A stretch of 47,379 nt of DNA from an uncultured Porphyromonas sp. (GCF_905372525.1 NZ_CAJPPN010000016.1:1-47379); one strand, 5' to 3'; shown: positions 8,047 through 16,871, counted from the first letter of the stretch. Numbers and translations are program-made. Notes: a model not told the origin generated them from the letters alone.

Positions 8047-8301
8047 CTAGTCGTTAGCGCTCTCTATCTCCTCAAGGAGATCGTTCGCCTCGTCGGTGAG
8101 TCTATTGCGGTAGCGGTTATAGCGTTCCTTAGCCTCGTAGTAGCCCTCGACGATACTGTCACGAGCACGCTCTACGGTGCTAGATACATTGTCGGCGAAG
8201 ACCTCGCGGTGACGACGGTCAGAGAAGTAAGCTGCAGCAGCTCCTGCAGCGGCTCCGAGGAGTAGCCCGAGGAGGAAGTTCCCCTTTGAACAGTTAGCCA
8301 T
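8047..8301 (-). CDS. YtxH domain-containing small protein
   Basis: 84 residues. An N-terminal GNFLLGLLLGAAAGAAAAY segment (about 7-25) is a Gly/Ala-rich membrane anchor, followed by SDRRHRE and a charged amphipathic helix to the end: the YtxH layout. Such proteins are thought to have envelope-stress or membrane roles, without a proven biochemical function. A near-consensus promoter (minus-strand TACCTTTA, 8351-8344) lies 43 bp upstream. It is probably first in a transcript with the holin-like gene downstream, about 100 bp away. Confidence 0.85.
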   Translation of the reverse strand: MANCSKGNFLLGLLLGAAAGAAAAYFSDRRHREVFADNVSSTVERARDSIVEGYYEAKERYNRYRNRLTDEANDLLEEIESAND

Positions 8302-8441
8302 GATTGTTGATGCTATTTAGATGAGTAATGCGAAATAACAGTATAAAGGTAGCTATATTTTTGCTCCTAGAGCTCTCATAGTCCAAAAGTCATCTAGGGC
8401 GTCGTGATAGAGCTCGCCTCACTGTGGAACAGCCTCGCCAC

Positions 8442-9170
8442 CTACTGTGTCCAGACGACGGGAAAGTAATGCTCTAGGATGGCCTGTGCTGAGGCGATCT
8501 CCTCAGGGGTGGGCTCATGTACATCCTCTAGGAGGTAGGGCTTACCCAGAGTCTCATACTTGTGCTTGCCATAGGTGTGGTAGGGAAGGAGTTCTAGTCG
8601 CTCTATATTCTCGAAGCCCCCGAAGTGCTGTCCTAGTGCATGTAGAGCCTCGGGCTGATCACTGTAGCCAGGGACGAAGACATAGCGTAGGCGTACGGGC
8701 TTGCCCATGGCTCTTAGCTGCTCGGCTGTGAGCAGGGTGTTGGCATTGCTCTGTGTCGTGAGGCGCTGGTGCTCCTTGGGGAGCATGTGCTTGCAGTCGA
8801 GTAGCACCATATCTACGATGGATAGGAGCTCGTCTACATGTCTATTACGGATGCTCCCCTGAGAGTCTAGGCAGATGTGTATCCCTTCCTCCTTGAGCGC
8901 ACGGCAGAGGGGGATAAGAGCCTCCGCTTGTACCGTGGGCTCGCCACCGCTGAAGGTAACCCCACCTCGCTTGCCGAAGAAGGGACGTTCGCTGATGGCT
9001 CTGCGGAGTACCTCACTCTCCTCGATGAGCTTTCCTCCCTTCCCTATGGGGATGGTGTCGGGGTTGGCACAGTAGAGACACTGGAAGTTGCAGCCCTGAA
9101 GGAAGACCACGAGACGAAGGCCTGGGCCGTCGAAGGTACCCATGGACTCAAAGGAATGAACACGAAGCAT
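8442..9170 (-). CDS. pflA: Pyruvate formate-lyase activating enzyme (radical SAM)
   Basis: 242 residues. The radical SAM cluster motif CNFQCLYC (Cys27, Cys31, Cys34) binds the 4Fe-4S cluster. SAM-binding features such as FSGGEPTVQ follow. The N terminus GTFDGPGLRLVVFLQGC is typical of PFL activases. It generates the glycyl radical on PflB, whose gene lies directly upstream on the same strand, 84 bp away with a hairpin between them. The enzyme works only without oxygen. Confidence 0.96.
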   Translation of the reverse strand: MLRVHSFESMGTFDGPGLRLVVFLQGCNFQCLYCANPDTIPIGKGGKLIEESEVLRRAISERPFFGKRGGVTFSGGEPTVQAEALIPLCRALKEEGIHICLDSQGSIRNRHVDELLSIVDMVLLDCKHMLPKEHQRLTTQSNANTLLTAEQLRAMGKPVRLRYVFVPGYSDQPEALHALGQHFGGFENIERLELLPYHTYGKHKYETLGKPYLLEDVHEPTPEEIASAQAILEHYFPVVWTQ

Positions 9171-9189
9171 AGCTGAGTAATGAGTAGAC

Positions 9190-9219
9190 CGGGCGAAGGG
9201 TCGGTAGATCCTTCGCCCG
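9190..9219 (-). terminator. Intercistronic hairpin between pflB and pflA
   Basis: CGGGCGAAGG (9190-9199) and CCTTCGCCCG (9210-9219) form a 10-bp perfect stem with a 10-nt loop. It sits between pflB and pflA without a T-run on the minus strand, so it more likely stabilises the pflB mRNA or causes partial termination than stops transcription fully. Either role would lower activase relative to PflB. Confidence 0.6.
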
Positions 9220-9254
9220 CTACTTGTCAGATAGATATAGTGTGGTGTGAGCCC

Positions 9255-11486
9255 TTAGCGCATGCGCTTGTGGAAGGAGCGAGAGATGACCTCGAGCTGA
9301 TGCTCACGGCTGAGCTTGACGAAGTTCACCGCATAGCCCGAGACGCGGATGGTGAGCTGAGGGTAGTTCTCGGGGTGCTCCATAGCGTCCTCGAGCATCT
9401 CTCTATTGAGCACATTCACGTTGAGGTGGTGTGCCCCCTTGGAGAAGTACCCATCCATCATCGAGATGAGGTTCTCGACCTGCTCCTGCTTGTTTGACCC
9501 AAGGGAGTGGGGGATGATGCTAAAGGTGTTGCTGATCCCGTCTGCTGCATCTGTATAGTCAAGCTTGGCTACAGAGCTGAGGGAAGCGATCGCCCCGTGA
9601 TTGTCACGCCCGTGCATGGGGTTAGCTCCAGGGGCGAAGGCGACACCGGCATGGCGACCATCGGGGGTAGCACCTGTCTTCTTGCCGTACATGACGTTGG
9701 AGGTGATCGTTAGGACGGATAGGGTAGGCTCTGCATCCTTGTATACAGGGAGCTCCTTGAGCATGCCTGAGAATATGTGGGTGATATCGTATGCGATACT
9801 GTCGGCGCGATCATCGTCGTTGCCATAGCAGGGGAAGTCACCCTCGACCTTGAAGTCCTCTGTTAGCCCCTGTGCGTTGCGGATCGGAGTGACCTTGGCA
9901 TACTTGATCGCAGAGAGCGAGTCGGCAGCGATGGAGAGCCCAGCTACCCCGTAGGCGAGGTTGATCTTGGGGTTGGTGTCGATGAATGCCATCTGTGCGG
10001 CCTCATAGTAGTACTTGTCGTGCATGTAGTGGATGATATTCATCGACTCATTATATACACGAGCGATCGTCTTGAGCACCTTGAGGTAGTTGGCCCAGAT
10101 TTCGTCGAAGTGTAGTACCTCTCCCTTGAGTTCGGGGATACCCTCGACCATCAGCGTACCACTGATCTCACAGCGACCGCCATTGATAGCCAGTAGCAGA
10201 GCCTTGGCTAGATTGGTACGGGCACCGAAGAATTGGATGTGCTTCCCGATCTCCTGGTAGGAGACGCAGCAGGCGATCCCATAGTCATCAGAGTGACGTG
10301 TGCCACGCATCAGGTCGTCATTCTCATACTGGATCGAGGAGGTGTCGATCGATACCTGAGCAGCGAACTCCTTAAATCCCTCGGGGAGTGATGGACTCCA
10401 GAGTACCGTGAGGTTAGGCTCTGGGCTGGGGCCTAGGTTGTAGAGTGTCTGTAGGAAGCGGAAGCTGGTCTTGGTGACCTTGTGACGGCCGTCGAATAGG
10501 CGTCCTCCGATGGACTCTGTAACCCAGGTTGGGTCACCTGCGAAGATCTCGTTGTAGGAGGCCATACGTAGGTGGCGTACCATACGTAGCTTGATGACGA
10601 ACTGGTCGATGAGCTCCTGAGCGAGCTCCTCGGTGAGTGTCCCATGGTCTAGGTCGTACTGGAGGTAGATATCTAGGAAGCTAGAGACGTTACCAAGAGA
10701 CATCGCCGCACCATCCTGATCCTTAATCGCTGCTAGGTAGGCGAAGTACACCCACTGTACGGCTTCATGTGCATTATAGGCTGGACGACGGACATCGAAG
10801 CCATAGCCTGCAGCCATCTCTACGATCTTCTTCAGCGCCTTGATCTGCTCGGCTACCTCCTCACGTAGGCGAATGGTAGCCTCGGTCATGGGGCCGTGTA
10901 TAGCATGTAGGTCTTCCTTCTTCCACGCAATTAGTCGGTCTGCACCATAGAGGGCGAGACGACGATAGTCACCGATGATACGGCCACGAGCGTAGTTGTC
11001 AGGGAGACCTGTGAGGAAGCTATTGGAGCGGAAGGAGCGGATCTCCTCGGTGTAGACGTCGAAGACTCCGTCATTGTGTGTCTTGCGGTAGTGAGTGAAG
11101 ATGTCGGTAACACGAGGGTCGACCTCTAGGCCGTTCTCATGTACAGCCTTCTCGACGACCTTGTAGCCGCCGAAGGGCTTCATCGCACGGCGGAGTACCT
11201 GATCGGTCTGTAGGCCGAAGACGACTTCGTTCTCCTTGTCTATATAGCCAGGGGCAAAGGCGGTGATGCCAGATACCGTGCTGGTGTCTATGGAGCGGAC
11301 TCCGTTGTTATCACGCTCTTCCTTGAGAGCCTGAAGGCAATGCTCCCACACGCGGCGGGTCTTCTCTGTGGGACCACATAGGAAGGAAGAATCCCCGTCG
11401 TAAGGAGTGACATTCTGGGCAACGAAGTCGCGTACGTTAAGTTCGTCTACCCACACTCCAGCCTTGAACTTTGGTTGCTCTTGCAT
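9255..11486 (-). CDS. pflB: Formate C-acetyltransferase (pyruvate formate-lyase)
   Basis: 743 residues, the normal PFL length. It converts pyruvate and CoA to acetyl-CoA and formate. The active-site pair Cys406-Cys407 lies in GIACCVSYQE. The glycyl radical residue is Gly717 in RVSGYAVNF near the C terminus. The N-terminal PFL domain carries the usual FCGPT-like and substrate-loop regions. It forms an operon with pflA and has its own promoter upstream (11594-11623). Together they indicate mixed-acid fermentation under anaerobic conditions. Confidence 0.97.
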   Translation of the reverse strand: MQEQPKFKAGVWVDELNVRDFVAQNVTPYDGDSSFLCGPTEKTRRVWEHCLQALKEERDNNGVRSIDTSTVSGITAFAPGYIDKENEVVFGLQTDQVLRRAMKPFGGYKVVEKAVHENGLEVDPRVTDIFTHYRKTHNDGVFDVYTEEIRSFRSNSFLTGLPDNYARGRIIGDYRRLALYGADRLIAWKKEDLHAIHGPMTEATIRLREEVAEQIKALKKIVEMAAGYGFDVRRPAYNAHEAVQWVYFAYLAAIKDQDGAAMSLGNVSSFLDIYLQYDLDHGTLTEELAQELIDQFVIKLRMVRHLRMASYNEIFAGDPTWVTESIGGRLFDGRHKVTKTSFRFLQTLYNLGPSPEPNLTVLWSPSLPEGFKEFAAQVSIDTSSIQYENDDLMRGTRHSDDYGIACCVSYQEIGKHIQFFGARTNLAKALLLAINGGRCEISGTLMVEGIPELKGEVLHFDEIWANYLKVLKTIARVYNESMNIIHYMHDKYYYEAAQMAFIDTNPKINLAYGVAGLSIAADSLSAIKYAKVTPIRNAQGLTEDFKVEGDFPCYGNDDDRADSIAYDITHIFSGMLKELPVYKDAEPTLSVLTITSNVMYGKKTGATPDGRHAGVAFAPGANPMHGRDNHGAIASLSSVAKLDYTDAADGISNTFSIIPHSLGSNKQEQVENLISMMDGYFSKGAHHLNVNVLNREMLEDAMEHPENYPQLTIRVSGYAVNFVKLSREHQLEVISRSFHKRMR

Positions 11487-11593
11487 GACTGAATGCTTTT
11501 GGATTGGTTAGTGCAGCTTGTCTTCTGCAGTTCTTGATGATTGATGTAGTTTGTTGTGTACGTGCCCTCCCGCTTGGAGAAACGTTCACATCG

Positions 11594-11623
11594 CAAAGGT
11601 ACAATAAATATTCATATTGCAAA
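11594..11623 (-). promoter_or_regulatory. Promoter of pflB-pflA
   Basis: On the minus strand TACCTTTG (11601 to 11594) is preceded by TTTG (11623 to 11620) after an AT-rich 18-bp spacer. The leader to the pflB ATG is about 100 nt. Confidence 0.7.
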
Positions 11624-11821
11624 CTCCGCTTGTCATTTGTGCCTTAGATGCTCTCTGGTCTTCTCATTATCTTCTCTACCTCCAGTCTCACCATAGCCTA
11701 CCTGACGCACATTCTGTGATGACTGCTGAGTGACTTGGATGATGGTCGTAGTGCGCATCTCGAGCCCCCTACTAGGAGGTAGATAATGTGGCTGGAATCA
11801 GACTCGGTATATCCGTACCAA
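11624..11821. other. Non-coding interval upstream of pflB
   Basis: No gene, RNA or convincing signal is seen here. Short reading frames in the area overlap the repeats at 11822-11959 and have no protein-like composition. Confidence 0.5.
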
Positions 11822-11959
11822 TCACCTTACATAGGTGACGATGACGAGCATACCGAGAGCGCTCTCCCCTTCTCGGTATGTTCGCACCTGTCACCTTACA
11901 TAGGTGATGAGGACCAGCATACCGAGACCTATCTTCCCTTCTCAGTATCTCCTCTTTCA
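11822..11959 (-). repeat. Second repeat family, two tandem copies of a 69-bp unit
   Basis: The core CACCTTACATAGGTG occurs at 11823-11837 and again 69 bp later at 11892-11906. Each is followed by a CATACCGAGA segment. In the first unit CATACCGAGA (11849-11858) is mirrored by TCTCGGTATG (11871-11880), a perfect inverted repeat. The same core and flanks recur at 26972-27051 and 46985-47063. This copy lies 91 bp from MITE-like copy B. Confidence 0.75.
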
Positions 11960-12050
11960 CCCCCTCGAAATGCCCTATATAGGGGCTATTGGGAGAGGGG
12001 GCTCTCCTAGTGGAGTGCGTGTAGGGCTACGCTCACTCTTGAGGGCAAGT

Positions 12051-12404
12051 GCAGGGCCTACGCATGATCTGGCTCGCAACTCCTGCCTTTGGTTCTTCGG
12101 GGGTATCATTTTATATCCTAGGGAGCCTTAGCCCATCACTAGAGATCCTACGTATTATCCCCAAGGAATAGACATACAAGCGGGGTCTTCTGGGGACATA
12201 CTTAGAGCGAGGTAGTGTACACGCGTGTATACAGTAGTGTACACGTGGGTATACAGATGTGTACACACGTGTATACTCATCCCTACTAGGCAGGAGGTAT
12301 ACGCTGAGGATCTCTACACCTAGGACACGGATACTTCTATCTTCGGCGTATACTCCTTGACGACCTTGCCCTCGCACGATGGAGATTTCATGCGTCAGCC
12401 CTGC
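12051..12404 (-). repeat. MITE-like element, copy B (354 bp)
   Basis: A complete copy in minus orientation, the same length as copy D. Its ends are inverted: GCAGGGCC-TACGCATGA at the left and TCATGCGTCAGCCCTGC at the right. Three palindromes lie at 12215-12232, 12237-12254 and 12259-12276 with 4-bp spacers AGTA and AGAT. No clear target duplication remains. A 156-codon frame on the minus strand (12111-12581) runs through the palindromes and out of the element; I consider it a by-product of the repeat. Confidence 0.85.
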
Positions 12405-12602
12405 CAAATAGAGGCAGAGGGTGTGGCTTAGATCCCCCATTCTATGCCCTATATACAATATAATGTGTGTGCGAGAGAATGAGAGGAGCCCCCCTTGTAT
12501 GGCTCTGGGTACCCAGCCTGCAGGTATCATACGTATCTCTTCTACAGGTGAGTCTAGCGCGGACAAATGATACACGATCAAGGGGGATAGGATGATAAGG
12601 GC

Positions 12603-12633
12603 TTGACCATCCGTATAGTTTTTAGTAGTTTTG
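12603..12633 (+). promoter_or_regulatory. Promoter of the DUF4831 gene
   Basis: TTG (12603-12605), a 20-bp spacer and TAGTTTTG (12626-12633) match the Bacteroidota consensus. The leader to the ATG at 12674 is about 34 nt. Confidence 0.7.
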
Positions 12634-12673
12634 TCCTGAGAGACTAAGCTCTACATAACATATATAGGTATTC

Positions 12674-13774
12674 ATGATTCGACTAGAACGCTCCCTGCTC
12701 GCCCTCGGCTGCCTCTGCCTCGCGCAGGCTGGGCTCTATGCTCAGACAAAGGTCAAACGCTATGATGTGACTAAGGAGACCGACTATGGTATCGTCTATA
12801 GACTCCCCCAGACTAAGGTACAGATCAGCATCGTGGTACGTGAGCGTACCTATACCCCAGGTGTGCTATCTAGCTATGCAGATAAGTATTTGAGCCAAAA
12901 GGCCACCGCAGAGCCAACGAGGACCTATGAGATCACAGGCTCGACACTACGTATCTTAGGTGAGCCCGACACGACGAAGCTGTACCTCATAGCCTTTGAT
13001 AAGAAGAGTACTGCCCCCTTTGTCATGCTGACTGATCGTGGGATCCTCTATTCGATCAATGGCAGTATGGGATCGACCGAGGAGAGTTCATCCCATTACC
13101 TCCCCCCCGTCCAAGTCTTAGAGCAGAAGGTCGCTGACCGAGCTCTGCCCTCTCTGCCCCGCGAATATGCCCAGGCCGGTACGAAGTCTAAGCAGGCCGA
13201 GATCGCTGCCAACTACCTCTACGAGGTACGAGAGAGTGCGATGAATATCCTCACGGGCTCGGTGGACAATATGCCGAAGGATGGCGAGTCCATGCGTCTC
13301 GTACTGGATCGCCTACGTGCGGAGGAGCGCAGGACACAGCGCCTCTTCCTCGGGGACACGACTGAGCGTGTGACGACCTACAGCTTTGTATACGACCCCA
13401 CGGGAGAGGATGCACGTGATGTCGTCATTGCCCGTTTCTCTGAGCTCGGTGGGCTCGTGGGACGAGATGATCTGAGCGGTGCACCAGTCCTGCTCTCCCT
13501 GCAGGCAACAGAGCGTGCCGAGCCCCTCGGAGAGAAGGAGCAACGCAAAAAGGACAAGCTACTCGAGGGTAGCGTCGTCTACAACCTCCCAGGGGAGGCG
13601 CTACTGACCCTCACCTATGAGGGGCGTAAGCTGGCCTCGGATAAGCTCCCCCTCACACAGCTGGGTACGCAGCAGGCTCTGGCCCCGAAGATGTTTAACC
13701 TTGCACCGAGCCAGCCGACAGCCGTCTACCTAGACACACGGACAGGGGCGATCCTGAGCATCCATCAGGAATAA
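12674..13774 (+). CDS. DUF4831-family secreted protein
   Basis: 366 residues with a signal peptide (hydrophobic 8-20, cleavage after LYAQ). The body matches the Bacteroidota DUF4831 pattern: an early YRLPQTKVQI strand, YTPGVLSSYADKYL, and a C-terminal beta-rich segment ending YLDTRTGAILSI. The function of the family is unknown; export to the periplasm is inferred from the signal peptide. It has its own promoter and lies 58 bp upstream of a peptide transporter gene with which it may be co-transcribed. Confidence 0.82.
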   Translation: MIRLERSLLALGCLCLAQAGLYAQTKVKRYDVTKETDYGIVYRLPQTKVQISIVVRERTYTPGVLSSYADKYLSQKATAEPTRTYEITGSTLRILGEPDTTKLYLIAFDKKSTAPFVMLTDRGILYSINGSMGSTEESSSHYLPPVQVLEQKVADRALPSLPREYAQAGTKSKQAEIAANYLYEVRESAMNILTGSVDNMPKDGESMRLVLDRLRAEERRTQRLFLGDTTERVTTYSFVYDPTGEDARDVVIARFSELGGLVGRDDLSGAPVLLSLQATERAEPLGEKEQRKKDKLLEGSVVYNLPGEALLTLTYEGRKLASDKLPLTQLGTQQALAPKMFNLAPSQPTAVYLDTRTGAILSIHQE

Positions 13775-13832
13775 CCCTCACAGAGGAATAACTCACCAAC
13801 AATACTCACCTTCCTAACAACTTACCAACTCT

Positions 13833-15392
13833 ATGTTCAAAAATCATCCTAAGGGATTGCTCGCAGCCTCTCTGGCCAACATGGGAGAGCGCTTCGGCTT
13901 CTACATCATGATGGCGATCTTGACGCTCTTCATCTCGGCTAAGTTTGGCCTGCCAGAGGACGTCACAGGGTACATCTACTCGGCCTTCTATGCCTCCATT
14001 TACCTACTTGCCCTAGTAGGGGGGATCATCGCTGACCGAACCAAGAACTACAAGGGGACGATCCTCATGGGGCTCGTCGTCATGGCTATCGGCTACCTGA
14101 TCATAGCTATCCCGACCCCGACCCCTGTGCCCAACCTCGGGCTCTACCTCTCCCTCTCTTGCCTTGGGCTAGCAGTTATCGCCTTCGGTAACGGTCTCTT
14201 CAAGGGGAACCTTCAGGCACTCGTCGGTCAGATGTACGACGACCCTATCTACTCCAAGGTACGTGATGCGGGCTTCCAGATCTTCTATATGTTCATCAAT
14301 GTCGGGGGAATCTTTGCTCCCTTCATGGCTGTAGGGATACGCAACTGGTGGCTCAAGACCAATGGCTTCGACTACAGTGCTGACCTACCTGCACTATGTC
14401 ACCGGTACCTCAAGGAAGGTGCAGCTATGCCACAGCAGGCACTCGACAATCTCCAGGCGCTCTCCAGCAAGGTTAGCCTAGCAGGCCAGTCTTACTCTGA
14501 CCTTGGAGAGTTCGTCAATCGCTATCTGGATGTCTTCAGCCGGGGCTTCCACTATGCCTTTGCTGCAGCTATCGTGATAATCCTTGTATCACTTGTGATC
14601 TTCGTCGTGAATAAGTCTCGCTTCCCTAACCCTGGGACCAAGACTGTGGTACAGGATGGTGATAAGCAGATCTCTAAGGAAGAGGTCAAGATGGGGGCTG
14701 CCGAGATCAAGCAGCGTATCTATGCGCTCTTCGCTGTCTTTGCTGTCGTCATCTTCTTCTGGATGTCCTTCCACCAGAATGGATACTCACTGACGTACTT
14801 CGCCCGCGACTACGTAGACCTCAGTGTGATTAATATCGACCTAGGCTTCACGCAGATCAAGGGTGCTGAGATCTTCCAGGCTGTGAACCCCATCTTCGTA
14901 GTGCTACTCACCCCGATTGTCATGTTCGTCTTCGGAAGACTCAATGCCAAGGGCAAGGAGCCCTCAGCTCCCCGCAAGATCGCTATCGGTATGGGTATCG
15001 CTGCTTCGGCCTATATCTTCCTGATGGCTTGCTCTATGGCTCTGCCCGGTAAGGAAGCCCTAGCAACAATGGATGAGTCAGCCAAGGAGGCTATGCGTAT
15101 CACCCCCTTTGTTATGGTGGGTATGTACTTCATCCTGACGGTGGCTGAGCTCTTCATCTCTCCTCTCGGTCTCTCCTTCGTCTCGAAGGTCGCACCTCCT
15201 CATCTGCAGGGTGTAATGCAGGGCTGCTGGCTCGCTGCTACAGCTGTGGGGAACTCCCTCCTCTTCATCGGTGGTATCCTCTACCTGAATGTTCCCCTCT
15301 GGGCCTGCTGGCTCGTCTTCGTTGGGGCTTGCGCAGCCTCTATGATTACGATGCTCGCGATGGTCAAGTGGCTAGAGCGTGTAGCTAAGTAA
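13833..15392 (+). CDS. POT-family peptide MFS transporter
   Basis: 519 residues with many membrane segments, a proton-dependent oligopeptide transporter of the major facilitator superfamily. The first helix contains NMGERFGFY, corresponding to the ExxERFxYY motif of the family but with Asn in place of the first Glu. GGIIADRTKNYKGTI (about 63-77) matches the helix 2-3 loop signature. It probably imports di- and tripeptides with protons. A long loop with two extra helices appears in the middle, at about 190-260. The next gene, bioB, is 462 bp away, so they are unlikely to form an operon. Confidence 0.9.
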   Translation: MFKNHPKGLLAASLANMGERFGFYIMMAILTLFISAKFGLPEDVTGYIYSAFYASIYLLALVGGIIADRTKNYKGTILMGLVVMAIGYLIIAIPTPTPVPNLGLYLSLSCLGLAVIAFGNGLFKGNLQALVGQMYDDPIYSKVRDAGFQIFYMFINVGGIFAPFMAVGIRNWWLKTNGFDYSADLPALCHRYLKEGAAMPQQALDNLQALSSKVSLAGQSYSDLGEFVNRYLDVFSRGFHYAFAAAIVIILVSLVIFVVNKSRFPNPGTKTVVQDGDKQISKEEVKMGAAEIKQRIYALFAVFAVVIFFWMSFHQNGYSLTYFARDYVDLSVINIDLGFTQIKGAEIFQAVNPIFVVLLTPIVMFVFGRLNAKGKEPSAPRKIAIGMGIAASAYIFLMACSMALPGKEALATMDESAKEAMRITPFVMVGMYFILTVAELFISPLGLSFVSKVAPPHLQGVMQGCWLAATAVGNSLLFIGGILYLNVPLWACWLVFVGACAASMITMLAMVKWLERVAK

Positions 15393-15438
15393 GATCACCT
15401 CCCCTATAGCAGATGTTGGGTCAAGGACAACATGTAAG

Positions 15439-15492
15439 GACGGTCTCCCGACTTCGCTTTCGTCGCTGGACACGAAGTCGGGCAGCCGTCTT
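15439..15492 (+). repeat. Inverted repeat / RNA hairpin after the transporter gene
   Basis: CCCGACTTCG (15447-15456) pairs perfectly with CGAAGTCGGG (15473-15482). Outer GACGG and CCGTC extend the stem across small bulges. No T-run follows, so it could be a weak terminator or an RNA-stabilising structure. Confidence 0.6.
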
Positions 15493-15758
15493 CCATAGCC
15501 TAAGCCACAACGTCACTATAGGACACCTCGCCACGAGCGTCACAGAGCGTCTCGCTGGCAAGTGCATTGGGCTCCTAGCTCATCGTAGTGGTGATACACG
15601 AGAGGGATTAAATGTCCCCTCTGCCCAAGGTGAACCCTACGAGGAGGATGGGCTACAGGCCGAGCTGAGAGAGCATCTGCTCCTACTCTGCTCTACTGCC
15701 TACATAGCTCTAGTAGCTCCTGCATATCACCTCCCCCTCAGGGAGGAATACAAGCAAA

Positions 15759-15805
15759 GAAGCCTCACGAAGCCTCGGTGTCTACCGATGGCTTCGTGAG
15801 GCTTC
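15759..15805 (+). terminator. Strong hairpin upstream of bioB
   Basis: GAAGCCTCACGAAGCC (15759-15774) pairs perfectly with GGCTTCGTGAGGCTTC (15790-15805), with inner TCGGT/ACCGA extending the stem. This is 16 to 21 pairs. The following sequence is CTCGTATATA, without a clean T-run. It lies 49 bp before the bioB ATG. Confidence 0.65.
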
Positions 15806-15854
15806 CTCGTATATATTATTCATACTCATCTCATATCGACATCTTCACATATCC

Positions 15855-16847
15855 ATGATCCAAGAAATCAAAGCTCGGATACTCGCTGGTGGTGACCTCA
15901 CAGAGGACGAAGCCCTAGAGCTCCTCATCCGAGGCGATCGTGCAGAGCTCTACGAAGCGGCCCATGAGGTCACGGAGCACTTCCTAGGTAATGCCTTCGA
16001 CACCTGCTCGATCATCAATGCTAAGAGTGGCAACTGTCCCGAGGACTGCAAGTGGTGCGCCCAGAGTGGTCACTATGCGACCTCGGCAGAGCGCTATGCC
16101 CTCGTCTCCCCGAGCGAGTGTGTGGCTCAGGCTCGCTATAACCACAAGCAGGGTATCGGACGCTTCTCCCTCGTGGCCAGTGGGCGCAGGCAGACCGACC
16201 GAGAGATAGACCTTATCTCTATCAGCTATCGCGCGATCAAGAGGGCTGAGCCTTCGCTGAAGTGCTGTGCCTCCCTCGGGCTTCTCAACCAAGGGCAGCT
16301 ACAGAAGCTCTTCGATAGTGGAGTCACTACCTATCACTGCAATATGGAGACTGCCCCTAGTTACTTCGCCGAGCTCTGTACGACCCATACCCAGCAGGAC
16401 AAGGAGGCGACACTCCAGGCAGCCCGACAGGTGGGTATGCGTATCTGCTGCGGAGGGATCATCGGGATGGGAGAGAGCCTACAGCAGAGAGTGGAGCTAG
16501 CGTTCTACCTCAAGCGTCTGGGTTCGGAGAGTATCCCGATCAATATCCTACAGCCGATCGAGGGTACTCCGCTGGGGCATGCCACACCGCTCACGGAGGA
16601 TGAGATCCTATCGGCGATCGCTGTCTTTAGGCTGGTGAACCCTCGAGCCTTCCTTCGCTTCTCTGGGGGGCGAGCTCAGCTCAGCCCCGAGACGCAGCGT
16701 AGGGCGATCTATGTCGGTATCAACTCGGCGATTACGGGGGATCTCTTGACGACCATTGGTAGGCAGGCGCGCGAAGATATGGCTATGATCGCCGAGTGTG
16801 GCAAGGAGAACCGTACCGTAGACTGGGAGGTACAGTACGACTACTAG
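15855..16847 (+). CDS. bioB: Biotin synthase
   Basis: 330 residues. This radical SAM enzyme inserts sulfur into dethiobiotin. The cluster motif is GNCPEDCKWCAQS with Cys61, Cys65 and Cys68. The conserved NAKSGNCPED start, the YHCNMET-type region and CCGGIIGMGES are all typical of BioB. No other biotin genes are nearby, so the rest of the pathway is elsewhere or the gene stands alone. It converges on an acyl-CoA synthetase gene, with a shared hairpin terminator between them. Confidence 0.96.
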   Translation: MIQEIKARILAGGDLTEDEALELLIRGDRAELYEAAHEVTEHFLGNAFDTCSIINAKSGNCPEDCKWCAQSGHYATSAERYALVSPSECVAQARYNHKQGIGRFSLVASGRRQTDREIDLISISYRAIKRAEPSLKCCASLGLLNQGQLQKLFDSGVTTYHCNMETAPSYFAELCTTHTQQDKEATLQAARQVGMRICCGGIIGMGESLQQRVELAFYLKRLGSESIPINILQPIEGTPLGHATPLTEDEILSAIAVFRLVNPRAFLRFSGGRAQLSPETQRRAIYVGINSAITGDLLTTIGRQAREDMAMIAECGKENRTVDWEVQYDY

Positions 16848-16871
16848 AGGCCTAGACGACCCCTAGACAAG

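Larger units (their letters stand above)
15393..15854. other. Non-coding interval between the transporter and bioB
   Basis: 462 bp without a supported gene. It contains two strong inverted repeats (15439-15492 and 15759-15805). A 128-codon frame (15413-15799) runs through both stems, has no recognisable domain and looks accidental. No promoter consensus is seen close to bioB. Confidence 0.55.

Noticed and set aside
7069..8301. Prophage remnant suggested by the holin-like membrane protein and YtxH gene
   Set aside because: This pairing is common in Bacteroidota chromosomes, and no other phage gene is nearby.
9180..9713. Plus-strand frames antisense to pflB
   Set aside because: They are shadows of a well-supported gene with no independent signals.
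12215..12276. Possible CRISPR array in the regular palindromic repeats
   Set aside because: Units are 18 bp with 4-bp spacers and only three copies, and there are no cas genes. CRISPR repeats and spacers are far longer.
15413..15799. 128-codon plus-strand frame between the transporter gene and bioB
   Set aside because: It passes through two perfect hairpins, has no domain and has unusual composition. It is most likely accidental.
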